Made by a program: the position numbers and the translations under genes. A model generated the notes under the pieces. The model ran no database searches. It had not been told where the DNA came from and saw only the letters and a list, made by a program, of their open reading frames with translations. Of a DNA stretch of 37,877 nucleotides, positions 1 through 9,135 are shown piece by piece. Positions within the stretch are counted from its first letter, which is position 1. Each line of letters starts with the position of its first letter. This DNA is from Planctomycetota bacterium (GTDB taxonomy: Bacteria > Planctomycetota > Planctomycetia > Pirellulales > Lacipirellulaceae). Location of the stretch: contig QEVI01000006.1 in assembly GCA_003576855.1 (NCBI GenBank), forward strand, positions 1 to 37,877, read 5' to 3'.

Positions 1-154
1 CGATTCCATCACACACCTATTCCAGCCCCACGCCCAATTACAGTCCGCCGGCCGGTTTTTCCCTGCGGGCCGCTACGTGCGTCAGCCGAAATACTCCCAT
101 GACCCGCACAGCTTCTCAAGCTCGCGCGGGTAAAGGGAATAAAGGGGGGGACGC
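1..154. other. Left-edge intergenic sequence
   Basis: No convincing gene lies here. The last part is purine-rich (A/G runs around 131-150) and supplies a G-rich ribosome-binding region just before the ATG at 155. I saw no structured RNA or clear promoter. Confidence 0.5.
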
Positions 155-1045
155 ATGGGGGAATGTGTGCGCTTGGCGTACGCATCGAGCGCGACTGCGC
201 GACGGTGCTGCTACGCGATGGCAATGCTATCGGCCCTGGCCGGCGGGACCGCTAACGCCGCGGCCGGCGATCCTCGCGCCGCCTCGACGTCCGCCGAGGC
301 CCGCGACGACGCCCGGCGCCAGGTGCCCCTCGACCGCATCGACGCAAAATACCGCCAGGCCGTCGCCGACGTGCTGGCTGATCCGACGCTCTTCCGTCGG
401 ATGCCGACCAACGTCGTGGATTGCCGGCCAGAGCTGTTTACATTTCTGGCACAGAATCCTGAAGTGCTGGTCGAAATCTGGCGCAGTCTCGGCGTGAGCC
501 AGGTCGAACTGACGCGCATCGACGACGCGAGCTTTCGCATGAGCGACGGCGCCGGTACGACGGGCACGTTGGTCATCGTCGAGCAATCGTGCGACGCCGC
601 GGCCCAGAACCGCATCGTCATGTTCGCCGACGGCCGCTATGAGGGCAAACCGTTCGCCGCTCCCATTTCGGCCCATTGCGTGGTGATGCTGCGGAGCGGC
701 TCGGTTCGCGAAACCAACGGCAGGTATTACGTCGCGGCGCGACTCGACTCGTTCGTCAAGTTCGATCGCACCAGTCTCGAAGTCGTCGCCAAGGCGGTGC
801 ACCCGTTCGTCGGACAGACCGCCGATCGCAACTTCGCCGATACGTTGGCGTTTGTTTCCAACCTGTCGTACACCGCGGAAAAGCGGCCCGAGGCGATTGA
901 CCAGCTCGCCAAAGACATGCAAAACGTCGACGAGCCTCGGCGGAGGCAGCTCGTGCAGCTCGCCCGGCAGTGCGCCGAAGCGGGCCGCCTGTGGCGGCTC
1001 AGCCGCGCCGAGTCCGCGTCGGCTGATGCTCCTGCACGCCGGTAG
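155..1045 (+). CDS. Exported protein of unknown function
   Basis: A 296-residue protein that I do not recognise. The N-terminus has basic residues, then a short hydrophobic stretch at about 20-36 ending in Ala-rich AxA-like sites (around TANAAAG), so it is probably secreted. The mature part is soluble and mixed alpha/beta with no obvious catalytic motif; the C-terminal third is Arg/Glu/Ala-rich and probably helical. The ATG follows a G-rich Shine-Dalgarno stretch at 144-150; a second ATG about 21 codons in would shorten the signal peptide. The gene stands alone, with 184 bp before the next gene on the same strand. GC bias at third codon positions supports it as real. Confidence 0.7.
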   Translation: MGECVRLAYASSATARRCCYAMAMLSALAGGTANAAAGDPRAASTSAEARDDARRQVPLDRIDAKYRQAVADVLADPTLFRRMPTNVVDCRPELFTFLAQNPEVLVEIWRSLGVSQVELTRIDDASFRMSDGAGTTGTLVIVEQSCDAAAQNRIVMFADGRYEGKPFAAPISAHCVVMLRSGSVRETNGRYYVAARLDSFVKFDRTSLEVVAKAVHPFVGQTADRNFADTLAFVSNLSYTAEKRPEAIDQLAKDMQNVDEPRRRQLVQLARQCAEAGRLWRLSRAESASADAPARR

Positions 1046-1126
1046 CTGTACATCTCATCCGCAGCGCGGCCGCATGGCGCCGCTTTTGTCACGCGCTTTG
1101 CGCCGCATCTTTTAGCGCCGTTTTTC

Positions 1127-1156
1127 TTGACACGCGCACCTGGCGATGGGCAGGAT
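1127..1156 (+). promoter_or_regulatory. Candidate sigma70-type promoter for the PEP-CTERM repeat protein
   Basis: A perfect TTGACA (1127-1132) is followed after 18 bp by CAGGAT (1151-1156). The -10 matches TATAAT only at the key A2 and T6 positions. Transcription would start near 1163, giving a leader of about 65 nt before the GTG at 1230. The same TTGACA...CAGGAT pairing recurs upstream of the gene at 4771. Confidence 0.35.
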
Positions 1157-1168
1157 GGAACGATCCCA

Positions 1169-1198
1169 GCCGGCGCTAATCCGTCGTCATTAGCCGGC
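1169..1198 (+). repeat. Imperfect inverted repeat in the leader of the PEP-CTERM repeat gene
   Basis: The left arm GCCGGCGCTAAT (1169-1180) pairs with ATTAGCCGGC (1189-1198), giving about 10 bp with a 2-nt bulge and an 8-nt loop. It lies between the candidate promoter and the GTG start, so it could form a hairpin in the 5' leader. No T-tract follows, so it is not an intrinsic terminator. Confidence 0.5.
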
Positions 1199-1229
1199 CG
1201 TCCTTGCACTGTCGCCAGGGAGTACCATC

Positions 1230-3560
1230 GTGCCGGCTCGCGTTGAACCACTTGTCATTGCGCTTTTTCGACGCCCGGCTGGCGTGCTCCTTCTCTGGCT
1301 GCTGACCGCCAGCGGCGTAATTATGCCGCCGGCAGCGGCGCTGGCCGCGGTGACGGCGGAAGGGAACGTCACGCCAGCCCCTGCGGCATCGGGCGGCAAC
1401 ATCGCGGCGCCGTTTTTCGTCGGCGACTCCAGCCTCGGCCGGTTGACGATCGCGCCCGGGACCACCAGCACGCCCGTCACGCCGCTGAGCATCACAGGCG
1501 GCAACAGCGCGTGGATCGGCGACGACGCCGGCGCCATCGGCATTCTGGACCTCTCCAGCTTGGGATTCAATTTCTCAACGTCCAATGACCTGCACCTGGG
1601 CAACGCGGGCGTCGGCAGCGCTACGGTCCGCAACCTGGCGCAAATGACCGTCACCGACGATATCATCCTGGGCGAGGAAGCCGGCTCGACGGGCAACCTG
1701 TTCGTTGACGCGCTCGGTTCGCTGGCGTCTGCCGGCGATGACATGGTGGTCGGACAGGCCGGACAGGCGTTGGTTCAAATCACCGCCGGCGGACGCGTCG
1801 CCGCCGACACGGTGGTGCTCGGACAGGCGGCGACCGCCGACGGCACGATCACGGTGTCGGGAAACACGTCCCTCTGGGAGGGCCGAAGCACGATTACCAT
1901 CGGCGACCAGGGCCGCGGCCTGCTGCAAGTCGTCAGCCAGGCCCGCGCGGAGACGGCCGGGGCAGTCGTCGGCAACGCCGCCAGCGGCGTCGGCTCCGTC
2001 GAGGTGAACGGCGCCAACTCTCTGTGGACCGTCGGCGGAGCGCTTACCGTGGGGCTCAGCGGCGAAGGCGCGCTACGCGTCAACAGCGGCGGGCGGACAG
2101 CCGTAGCCGGCGCCGTCACGATCGCCGGCAGCGCCGGCAGCGAGGGGCGGCTGGAGCTAAACGGCGCCGGCTCGACGTTGACCAGCGCCTCGACGATGAC
2201 GGTCGGCAACTCAGGCTTCGGCACGTTCTACATACTTGCCGGCGGGCGGGCATTGTCATCGGGCGCCACGCTGGGGGACCAGGCCGCCGGGCGGGCGGAA
2301 GTGATCGTCGACGGCGACGGCTCGGCCTGGGACATCGCCGGCTCGCTGGTGATTTCCGACGCCGGCGAAGCCCGCATGACGATCGCCACCAGCGCCCGAG
2401 TTACGACAACCGGGTCCGTCACCGTAGGCGGCGGAGGCCAGCTTTTGCTCGGCGGAGGGCGGCTGGAGGTCGGTTCGGGCACGCTCTCCAACAGCGGGCT
2501 GATCCTCGGCGGAGGGCGGATCGCGGGCAATGTGAACAACGCCGCCGCAGGCCAGATTCGGCTGGGCAGCGGAAGCAGCGTGACGCTCGGGGCACTGGCC
2601 AACAGCGGCCTGGTGAGCGTCGAAGGGGGCGACCTGCAAACCAGCGGGCTGGTGACGAACAACGGCGATATTGACATGCGCGCCGCCGTCGTACGGCTTC
2701 GCGGGGGCCTGGATAACAACTCCGGGGCGCAACTGGCCGCCGTGGGCGGCGCGGTCGACGTCTTTGGCGCCATCGACAACAACGCCGGCGCGCAGATCAT
2801 CGTCGGCGGCGGGGCACGGGCCGTGTTTCACGATAGCGTGACCAATAGCGGGCAACTCGTCGTGATGCCTGGCGCTGAAGCGCTGGTGTTAGAAAACCTC
2901 ACGCTCGCCGCAACGTCGTCCGTGTCGCTGCAATTGGGCGACGACGACCTCGACGACAGCCTCGGACAGCTAGGCGTCGGCGGCGCCGCCGTGCTGGCTG
3001 GCGGCCTCAGCGTGACGCTGGCAAGCGGATTCTCGCCCCAGGCCGGCCAATCGTTCCAGCTATTAACCGCTGCCGGAGGCCGCACAGGCATGTTCGCCGC
3101 ACCGGCGCTGCCGGTGCTCGAAGGCGGCCTGGACTGGGACCTGCAGTACACGGCCACCAGTCTCGCTTTGTCGATCGTGCCGCAGCGGTCAGCCGACTTC
3201 AACGGCGACGGCAACGTGGACGGCGACGATTTGGCGGCATGGAAAGCCGGCTTCGGCGCCAGTGGCGGCGCGACGGCCATTCAAGGAGACGCCAATGGCG
3301 ATGGCGCCGTTGACGGGTCCGACTTCCTCGCGTGGCAGCGGCAAGTCAGCGGCGGCTCGCCGGCCGCGGCTGCGGCGGCCGTTCCCGAATCGACGTCCGC
3401 AGCACTCGCCCTGTTGGGCGCCGCGGCCCTTTTCATCAAAGAAACGGTCGCCAGGCATGTCAATCACGCCAGCGGCCTGACCTCCACGTTACCCGCGCGA
3501 TCCCGACGGAACGCGTGCAGGCATTCTCCAGTGGCGGCGATGAACTGCAATTGCAGGTAG
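1230..3560 (+). CDS. Secreted T5SS/PEP-CTERM-associated repeat protein with dockerin-like segment
   Basis: A 776-residue exported protein, probably part of the cell envelope or matrix. The GTG start is chosen because AGGGAG lies 7 bp upstream. A signal peptide (about 10-38, hydrophobic LLLWLL core) is followed by roughly 50-residue repeats at about 90-420. These have the pattern GSGxVxVxGxxSxW...LTVGxSGxGxLxVxxGG, characteristic of the T5SS/PEP-CTERM-associated beta-helix repeats. A Gly/Asn-rich beta region follows, then a dockerin-like pair of calcium loops (about 650-705, NGDGNVDGDD and NGDGAVDGSD), then VPES and a short hydrophobic stretch resembling a PEP-CTERM signal. The ORF then runs on for about 40 unusual residues and overlaps the convergent gene by 97 bp. 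This suggests a frameshift near 3430; the natural end may be at 3480. Confidence 0.85.
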   Translation: MPARVEPLVIALFRRPAGVLLLWLLTASGVIMPPAAALAAVTAEGNVTPAPAASGGNIAAPFFVGDSSLGRLTIAPGTTSTPVTPLSITGGNSAWIGDDAGAIGILDLSSLGFNFSTSNDLHLGNAGVGSATVRNLAQMTVTDDIILGEEAGSTGNLFVDALGSLASAGDDMVVGQAGQALVQITAGGRVAADTVVLGQAATADGTITVSGNTSLWEGRSTITIGDQGRGLLQVVSQARAETAGAVVGNAASGVGSVEVNGANSLWTVGGALTVGLSGEGALRVNSGGRTAVAGAVTIAGSAGSEGRLELNGAGSTLTSASTMTVGNSGFGTFYILAGGRALSSGATLGDQAAGRAEVIVDGDGSAWDIAGSLVISDAGEARMTIATSARVTTTGSVTVGGGGQLLLGGGRLEVGSGTLSNSGLILGGGRIAGNVNNAAAGQIRLGSGSSVTLGALANSGLVSVEGGDLQTSGLVTNNGDIDMRAAVVRLRGGLDNNSGAQLAAVGGAVDVFGAIDNNAGAQIIVGGGARAVFHDSVTNSGQLVVMPGAEALVLENLTLAATSSVSLQLGDDDLDDSLGQLGVGGAAVLAGGLSVTLASGFSPQAGQSFQLLTAAGGRTGMFAAPALPVLEGGLDWDLQYTATSLALSIVPQRSADFNGDGNVDGDDLAAWKAGFGASGGATAIQGDANGDGAVDGSDFLAWQRQVSGGSPAAAAAAVPESTSAALALLGAAALFIKETVARHVNHASGLTSTLPARSRRNACRHSPVAAMNCNCR

Positions 3561-4483
3561 TCGGTCGTTGCGTGGATGTGCACGAAGCCGTAATGCCGAT
3601 TGTCGGCAAAGCCGCGATGGGGCGCCTGGATGTCGTACAACCGCGCGCCGCCGGCCCCGGAAACGACGAAGCTCGTCGAGTATCCTTCGACATGCAGGTG
3701 CTGTAGCGTGTGATCGTGCCCAGCAAGCAATAGCGCAACGGGGTGTTGCTGCAGGTGCGGTCCCCATTCACGAATCAGCGTTGCGTTATCGCCTCGGTCG
3801 GCCGACTCGCTGAAAAGGGGATAATGATTGACCATCCATAGCCACGGCGCACGGGAGGGCTTTTCAAGCTCGGACTTGAGAAAGCGGCGCTGGGCGATTT
3901 TCTCCTGCGGCGTGAGCGCACCTTCCCAATAACTGCCGTCAAGCACGATGAACTTGACCAACGGGTTGGCCGAATCGGGTAGTTCGACCGCATACCACTT
4001 GCTGGGGAAGCGCCACCGCGAGCCGGCGTTCGCCTTGGCGTAGTCCAATTGCATCTGCAGTTTGCCCTGCTGGAAGTCGTAACTGGCCGTGCCGTAGTCG
4101 TGGTTCCCGGCAACGACGTAGAAAGGGCAATTGAGATGCTCGACTGCGTACATCCGCTCGAAGTGGGCGTCGAAGCGGTCGGGGGTGAGCTTGTTGTAGA
4201 AGTTGTCCCCCAGCGCCAGCACGGCCTCCAACGGGCGATCGAGCGACTTGGCGAACGTCGCCATTTGCTGGGCGACGGCGAGCTGGGCGTCATTGCCGGC
4301 GCCGAAGTCGCCCAGCGCGAGCACATGGAGGCCGTCGTCGCCGAACGTGGTCCGTGGCGCCGCGGCGCGGGCGCCGGGCAGCCGCCCCGCCATCCAGGCG
4401 CCCGTGCTGAAAACGACGGCCCTGCGGATCGCCTCGCGGCGAGTGATAGCGGAGCTGTTCAAGCTGGAACCGGTCTTACGCAT
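3464..4483 (-). CDS. Exported TRAP/purple-acid-phosphatase-like metallophosphoesterase
   Basis: A 339-residue calcineurin-fold phosphoesterase closest in pattern to tartrate-resistant (type 5) acid phosphatase. It would hydrolyse phosphomonoesters outside the cytoplasm. Metal-binding motifs are in order: GDFG (D59), GDNFY (D93, Y96), GNHDY (N127, H128), NHYPLFS (H220) and GHDH (H256, H258). The RWRFPSKWY segment also matches the TRAP family. The first 45 residues contain TRREAIRR followed by a hydrophobic stretch and an Ala-rich site, resembling a Tat signal. The ATG at 4483 was chosen over the longer in-frame extension because the signal peptide starts there and CAGGGAAA lies just upstream. 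It is divergent from the thioredoxin-like gene and convergent with the PEP-CTERM gene, which it overlaps at the 3' end. Confidence 0.85.
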   Translation of the reverse strand: MRKTGSSLNSSAITRREAIRRAVVFSTGAWMAGRLPGARAAAPRTTFGDDGLHVLALGDFGAGNDAQLAVAQQMATFAKSLDRPLEAVLALGDNFYNKLTPDRFDAHFERMYAVEHLNCPFYVVAGNHDYGTASYDFQQGKLQMQLDYAKANAGSRWRFPSKWYAVELPDSANPLVKFIVLDGSYWEGALTPQEKIAQRRFLKSELEKPSRAPWLWMVNHYPLFSESADRGDNATLIREWGPHLQQHPVALLLAGHDHTLQHLHVEGYSTSFVVSGAGGARLYDIQAPHRGFADNRHYGFVHIHATTDYLQLQFIAATGECLHAFRRDRAGNVEVRPLA

Positions 4484-4643
4484 CAGATTTCCCTGCCAAG
4501 CCGCGCGGCTTGCCAGCCGGCGCGGACTCCATAGTAGCACAAACCTGCGGCGTTTTGTGGCTTCCCGATTCGACCGACGCCGCGTCGTGGCGCCGGTGCA
4601 CAAAGAACTGCAACGCGTCAATCGCCCCGAACGGCTCGCGGAG

Positions 4644-4672
4644 TTGACAGCAACTCGTTCGGCCGGCAGGAT
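4644..4672 (+). promoter_or_regulatory. Candidate promoter for the thioredoxin-like gene
   Basis: TTGACA (4644-4649), a 17-bp spacer and CAGGAT (4667-4672). The -35 is perfect; the -10 is weak but is the same hexamer as in the 1127-1156 candidate. The leader to the ATG at 4771 would be about 90 nt. Confidence 0.3.
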
Positions 4673-4770
4673 GCGTTTTGCCGTAGCACCCAGGGGTGCG
4701 GCCGCACGGCAGGCGTCGTCGCCGGTCCGCGTGCGGCTATGCAAGTCGCCGGGCTTGGGAGGAAAGGGGC

Positions 4771-5868
4771 ATGCCGCGCGCTTACTCCGTCCGCATCGCG
4801 GTTTTTTGGCTGTCCGCAGCCATGGGCTCGGTCGCCTACGTCGCCACGGCCGATGAGCAGGCGGCGAGCCCGCGGCCGGCGGTCATCGACCCCACGATTC
4901 TGCTGATCCGCGACGAAGCCGTGCGGGCCGAGTTGCGTTGCAGCGACCGCCAGCGCCAGGATTTGGACGCGCTGCTTGCCAAACACAATCGCGTGCTGCT
5001 GGCGATTCGCGACGTCGGGCCGACGGGAGCGGATGACGCCGCTCGCCCCGCCCTGCGCGACGTGCGAGATCAGTTCGCACGGATTCTGAGCGACGCCCAA
5101 CGGGCCCGCCTGCAGGGCATCATCTTGCAGGCACAAGGCTACGACGCCTTGTTGCGCCCAGATATTGCCGCAAAGCTCAAGCTGACTCCTCAGCAGCAGG
5201 AAAAGCTAACCGCCCTTTCCGAGGAGGTTCGGTCCAAGGCGGCGGAGCTATTCAAATCGCGCGACGCCGGTGCGGCCGACGCCATCGAGGCCGAGATCCA
5301 GAAACTGCAGACCGAGCGCCGTGACCGCATCCTCGCCCTGCTCAGCCAGGCGCAAACGAAGCAGTACGCAGCGCTGTTGGGCGAACCGTTCGACCTGTCG
5401 CGGGTGAGGCCGAGCCCCGCCGCGGCGCCGCAGTTCGACTCGATCGAAGCGTGGATCAATTCCGAGCCGCTCACGATGGAATCGCTGCGCGGCAAAGTCG
5501 TCGTGGTCCATTTCTTCGCCTTCGGCTGCATCAATTGCATCCACAACTATCCGTGGTACAAGCAGTGGTACAGCGACCTGAGCGGCCAGGGGCTCGTCAT
5601 CGTCGGCGTTCACACACCGGAAACGGAGGCCGAGAACGACAACGATTCCCTCCGCGCTTCGCTGGAGAAAACCGGCCTGCGGTTCCCGGTGGCAGTGGAC
5701 AAGCAGAAGAAAACGTGGGAGGCGTGGTCCAACGGCATCTGGCCCAGCGTATACATTGTCGATAAGCAGGGACGCCTGCGTTTTTGGTGGTATGGCGAGC
5801 TCGATTGGCAGGGCGCCGGCAACCAGCACGCGGCACGGCGGCAAATCGAGCAGTTGCTGGCCGAATAG
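4771..5868 (+). CDS. Secreted thioredoxin-fold (redoxin/TlpA-like) protein with helical N-terminal region
   Basis: A 365-residue protein. The ATG at 4771 is preceded by GGGAGGAAAGG, and residues 1-28 form a signal peptide ending ATA-DE, so it should act outside the cytoplasmic membrane. Residues 40-205 are Gln/Leu/Arg-rich helices carrying LTxxQ-like motifs (LSDAQ at 106, LTPQQ at 138, LSQAQ at 191), reminiscent of CpxP/Spy-type regions. Residues 225-365 are an AhpC/TSA-redoxin-type domain: VVVHFFAFGC, a CINC active site (C253, C256), and the cis-proline segment WPSVYIVD (P325). The GCINC context resembles thiol-disulfide isomerases of the DipZ/TlpA group. It probably reduces or shuffles disulfides in exported proteins; the substrate is unknown. 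It lies 86 bp upstream of comM on the same strand. Confidence 0.8.
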   Translation: MPRAYSVRIAVFWLSAAMGSVAYVATADEQAASPRPAVIDPTILLIRDEAVRAELRCSDRQRQDLDALLAKHNRVLLAIRDVGPTGADDAARPALRDVRDQFARILSDAQRARLQGIILQAQGYDALLRPDIAAKLKLTPQQQEKLTALSEEVRSKAAELFKSRDAGAADAIEAEIQKLQTERRDRILALLSQAQTKQYAALLGEPFDLSRVRPSPAAAPQFDSIEAWINSEPLTMESLRGKVVVVHFFAFGCINCIHNYPWYKQWYSDLSGQGLVIVGVHTPETEAENDNDSLRASLEKTGLRFPVAVDKQKKTWEAWSNGIWPSVYIVDKQGRLRFWWYGELDWQGAGNQHAARRQIEQLLAE

Positions 5869-5954
5869 GTGCGGACCGCTCGGCGAACGAACCGTCGACC
5901 GACGCCGCCGGAGCCAGGTGAACGGCCGCCACGCGGCTGGTACACTAGGCGCCT

Positions 5955-7493
5955 ATGCTGGCCAAGCTCCACACGCTGTCGCTATTGGGGATCGACGCCC
6001 TGCCGGTCGAGGTCGAGGTCGACGTTTCCCCGGCAGCGCTGCCGAAAACGGTGCTGGTCGGGCTGCCGGAGCAAGCGGTCAAGGAAAGCATCCACCGCAT
6101 CGAACGGGCGCTGGTCAACAGCGGCTTCGTGCTGCCGGCCAACCGGGTGGTGATCAACCTGGCCCCGGCGGAGCTGCCCAAGCAGGCGGCGTCCTTCGAC
6201 CTGCCGGTGGCGGTAGGGCTGCTGGCGGCCAGCGGCCAGATCGCCTCCGAGCTGTTCGACCGCTACGCGCTGGTCGGCGAATTGGCCCTCGACGGGGCCA
6301 TGCGGCCGGTAAAGGGGGCCCTCTCGATGGCGATGGCGGCCGCCGCGGCGGGAAAGGTCCGCGGCATCATCGTTCCGTCGGAGAACGCCGCCGAAGCCGC
6401 GGTCGTCGAAGGGATCGACGTGATCGCCGTCGATAGCCTCGCGCAGGCCGCGGCGTTTCTGGTCGAACAACTGCCCATCGAGCCGACTCCGTCGCGGGTG
6501 TGCGAGCTGTTTGAGCAGCTCGGCTGCTACGAAGACGACTTCGCCGACGTTCGCGGCCAGGAAATGGCGAAGCGGGCGGTGACGATCGCCGCCGCCGGCG
6601 CTCACAACCTGCTAATGGTCGGCCCGCCGGGCGCCGGCAAGACCATGCTTGCCAAGCGGGTGCCGACCATTCTCCCGCAACTGACGGCCGAAGAGTCGAT
6701 CGAGACGAGCCGCATTTACAGCGCCTTGGGCAAGCTGCCGCCGGGACGCCCGCTGATGGTGCGGCGGCCGTTCCGCGCGCCGCACCACACGATCAGCAAC
6801 GCCGGGCTGGTAGGCGGCGGCTCGACGCCGGCGCCCGGTGAAATCAGCCTCGCCCATAATGGAGTGCTATTCCTCGACGAATTGCCGGAATTCAATCGCA
6901 CGACGCTCGAAGTCCTGCGGCAACCGCTGGAGGACGGCACGGTGTCGATCAGCCGTGCGCTGCGTGCGACGGAGTTTCCCGCCGATTTCATGCTCATCGC
7001 TTCGCTCAATCCGTGCCCGTGCGGCTACCGGAACGATCCGCGTCGCGAGTGCCACTGCACGGTTCCGCAAGTGGAACGGTACATGGCGAAGATCAGCGGC
7101 CCGCTGCTCGACCGCATTGATATTCATATCGAGGTGGCGGCGGCGCCGTTCCGAGAGCTGGCAGCCGCCGCCGGCGGAACCGACAGCGCCGCCATGCGCC
7201 AGCAAGTCGAGCGGGCGCGACGGCAGCAGGCCGCGCGATTCGCCCATTCGCCCAAACAGACCAACGGCCAGATGACGAGCCGGCAGGTGCGCCAGATTTG
7301 CCAGCTAGACGCGGCCAGCCGCGACATGCTCGAAGCCAGCGTCAACGAGCTTGGCCTGTCCGCCCGGGCTCACGACAAGATCCTCCGCGTGGCGCGCACG
7401 ATCGCCGACCTCGAGGACGCCGAGCGCATTGAACAGCATCACGTCGCAGAAGCGGTGAACTACCGGATGCTGGATCGCCGGTTTTGGAGCTAA
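5955..7493 (+). CDS. comM: YifB/ComM family Mg-chelatase-like AAA+ ATPase
   Basis: A 512-residue protein of the usual family length. The N-terminal ChlI-like domain (about 20-165) starts with the typical LHTLSLLGIDALPVEVEVD pattern. The Mg-chelatase AAA+ module (about 190-395) has Walker A GPPGAGKT (223-230) and Walker B VLFLDE (D308, E309), with a Cys cluster at 354-368 (CPC...CHC) in the NPCPCG motif. A C-terminal Mg_chelatase_C domain follows (about 405-505). In Gram-negative bacteria ComM is a hexameric helicase that drives branch migration during integration of transformed DNA; the cytoplasmic role here is inferred from family. The start follows a weak TAGGCG site. It ends 40 bp from the convergent MFS gene. 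Confidence 0.93.
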   Translation: MLAKLHTLSLLGIDALPVEVEVDVSPAALPKTVLVGLPEQAVKESIHRIERALVNSGFVLPANRVVINLAPAELPKQAASFDLPVAVGLLAASGQIASELFDRYALVGELALDGAMRPVKGALSMAMAAAAAGKVRGIIVPSENAAEAAVVEGIDVIAVDSLAQAAAFLVEQLPIEPTPSRVCELFEQLGCYEDDFADVRGQEMAKRAVTIAAAGAHNLLMVGPPGAGKTMLAKRVPTILPQLTAEESIETSRIYSALGKLPPGRPLMVRRPFRAPHHTISNAGLVGGGSTPAPGEISLAHNGVLFLDELPEFNRTTLEVLRQPLEDGTVSISRALRATEFPADFMLIASLNPCPCGYRNDPRRECHCTVPQVERYMAKISGPLLDRIDIHIEVAAAPFRELAAAAGGTDSAAMRQQVERARRQQAARFAHSPKQTNGQMTSRQVRQICQLDAASRDMLEASVNELGLSARAHDKILRVARTIADLEDAERIEQHHVAEAVNYRMLDRRFWS

Positions 7494-7533
7494 GCCGTCG
7501 GCCGCAGCGTCGCCTGCCGCCGCCGAGGGGGCG

Positions 7534-9135
7534 CTACGCTTCGACCGCCCCTTTCACGCCGCCGGTGAATTTCTCGTCGTCGGCCGCATGGCCAGCGAGC
7601 ACCTCGGCCTTATAGCCGCCGCGCGACTTGAAGTAAACGATCAGCCCCAGGTAGCACGCGCACATGATCGCCGGCAGCACGGCGATGCGGGTGAGCGTCC
7701 GCTGCTTGACGGCCCGCTCGACGGCAGTCACGGCCTCGCGTTGCTGCGGCGGGAGCTTCTCCACCTGCTGTTTGTCGATGGCCTGGTAGTCGAAGAACTG
7801 TCCCTCTTGCTGCTTCGCTAGCGTGCTGTGGACCTCGGGGAACTGCTGCTGGATCGCGGCGTTGACCTTCTGGTCTTGCAGCGTGCCAATCGCCGGACCG
7901 CCGATCGTGCCCACGGAGATCATCCCCACGCCGGCGATGGCGTTGAGCAGCAGGGCGCCCCCCTTGGGATACTGCTCTGAAACGACGCCGAGCGTCGTCG
8001 GCCAGAAGAACGTCTTGCCGAAGCCGTAGAGCGTGGCCGCCGCGAAGAGAGCCCCCACCGCCGTACCGGCGCTGCCTAGCCAGAGCAGGCCGAGCGTAGC
8101 CAGCGCCGCGGACGCCGCCAGCAGCCCCAGCGGCGAGATGCGGTGCACGATCGGCCCGGCGAAAAACCGCAGCACGAACATGATCGCCGACGTATAGATG
8201 AGGAACATCGTTCCCTTGATCGGATCGTCGAGGACCGCTCCCATGATGTCCTGGATCCAGCCGTCGGTTCCTAGTTCGGTCGTCGCCAACAGGAACATCA
8301 CCAGCAGCAAGAAGACGAAGAGCGGCCTGCCAAACGACCGCACGACGACGCCGAACGCCGCAGCCGGGATAAGGGCCAACGCCAACGCGACGCGCCAATC
8401 GATGGGCTTCACGTCGAAGACGTTGAGAATCTGGCTGAAGCCCATGATCAGCAGGAACGACACGATATACGCGCTGCCCCAGCCGAATTCCTCGAGCATC
8501 GCGCGATAGCTGACGCCCGCTTCCACGCGCTCTTGGGCCGGGAAGCGGAGCCCGGCCAACAGGGCGCCGTAGGCGACGATGGGCAGCAGCAAGATGGCCA
8601 TCTGCCACTGCCAGATCTCGCCCGGCAAGCGGTCGCCCAGGCCGTCGCTGCCGCCAACGGCGCCGACGAGGATCGAAAGGACGCCGCCCAGCACCAGGCC
8701 GCCGGGCCAACCGGCGTGGAGCACGTTCAGCCAATGGGTTTTGTTTTCCTTGTAGATGGTAGCCACGACGGGGTTGATCACCGCCTCGACCGCCCCGTTG
8801 GCCAAGGCGTAGATGAACGTCGCCACGTACAGCACCTGGAAGTTCGGCGCCATGATGGTGAGCACGGTGGACGTCAAATGCCCGGCGAACGCCAAGGCCA
8901 TCGTCGTGCCATAGCCCAGCCGATCGACGACCAGGCTCATCAGAATGATCGAAATCGCGAACGGATACAGCCCGACGCCGATAAGCGTGCCTTTCTGCTC
9001 TTCCGTCAGCGTGAATTGCTGTTGCCAACTGGCGAGCACCTGCGGCGAATAGCGGACGGCAAAGCCGAACGCCGTAGCCACCAGTGCGATAAAGCATCCG
9101 ACAAACAGCCGCCGCGAATGGTTGTTTTCCGACAT
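7534..9135 (-). CDS. Major facilitator superfamily transporter
   Basis: A 533-residue integral membrane protein with about 12 hydrophobic segments. The first is at residues 9-27. Conserved-looking loops include DRLGYGTT after TM2 and NVLHAGWPGG, which is common in sugar-type MFS proteins. The start is the second of two tandem ATGs (9138 and 9135); GAGG lies about 5 nt from the first and 8 nt from the second. The long upstream in-frame extension is low-complexity and unlikely to be translated. A hydrophilic Gln/Lys-rich segment of about 60 residues (roughly 415-475) separates the last two membrane segments. It is divergent from an aldose 1-epimerase, which suggests sugar transport, but no substrate can be read from the sequence. 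Confidence 0.85.
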   Translation of the reverse strand: MSENNHSRRLFVGCFIALVATAFGFAVRYSPQVLASWQQQFTLTEEQKGTLIGVGLYPFAISIILMSLVVDRLGYGTTMALAFAGHLTSTVLTIMAPNFQVLYVATFIYALANGAVEAVINPVVATIYKENKTHWLNVLHAGWPGGLVLGGVLSILVGAVGGSDGLGDRLPGEIWQWQMAILLLPIVAYGALLAGLRFPAQERVEAGVSYRAMLEEFGWGSAYIVSFLLIMGFSQILNVFDVKPIDWRVALALALIPAAAFGVVVRSFGRPLFVFLLLVMFLLATTELGTDGWIQDIMGAVLDDPIKGTMFLIYTSAIMFVLRFFAGPIVHRISPLGLLAASAALATLGLLWLGSAGTAVGALFAAATLYGFGKTFFWPTTLGVVSEQYPKGGALLLNAIAGVGMISVGTIGGPAIGTLQDQKVNAAIQQQFPEVHSTLAKQQEGQFFDYQAIDKQQVEKLPPQQREAVTAVERAVKQRTLTRIAVLPAIMCACYLGLIVYFKSRGGYKAEVLAGHAADDEKFTGGVKGAVEA

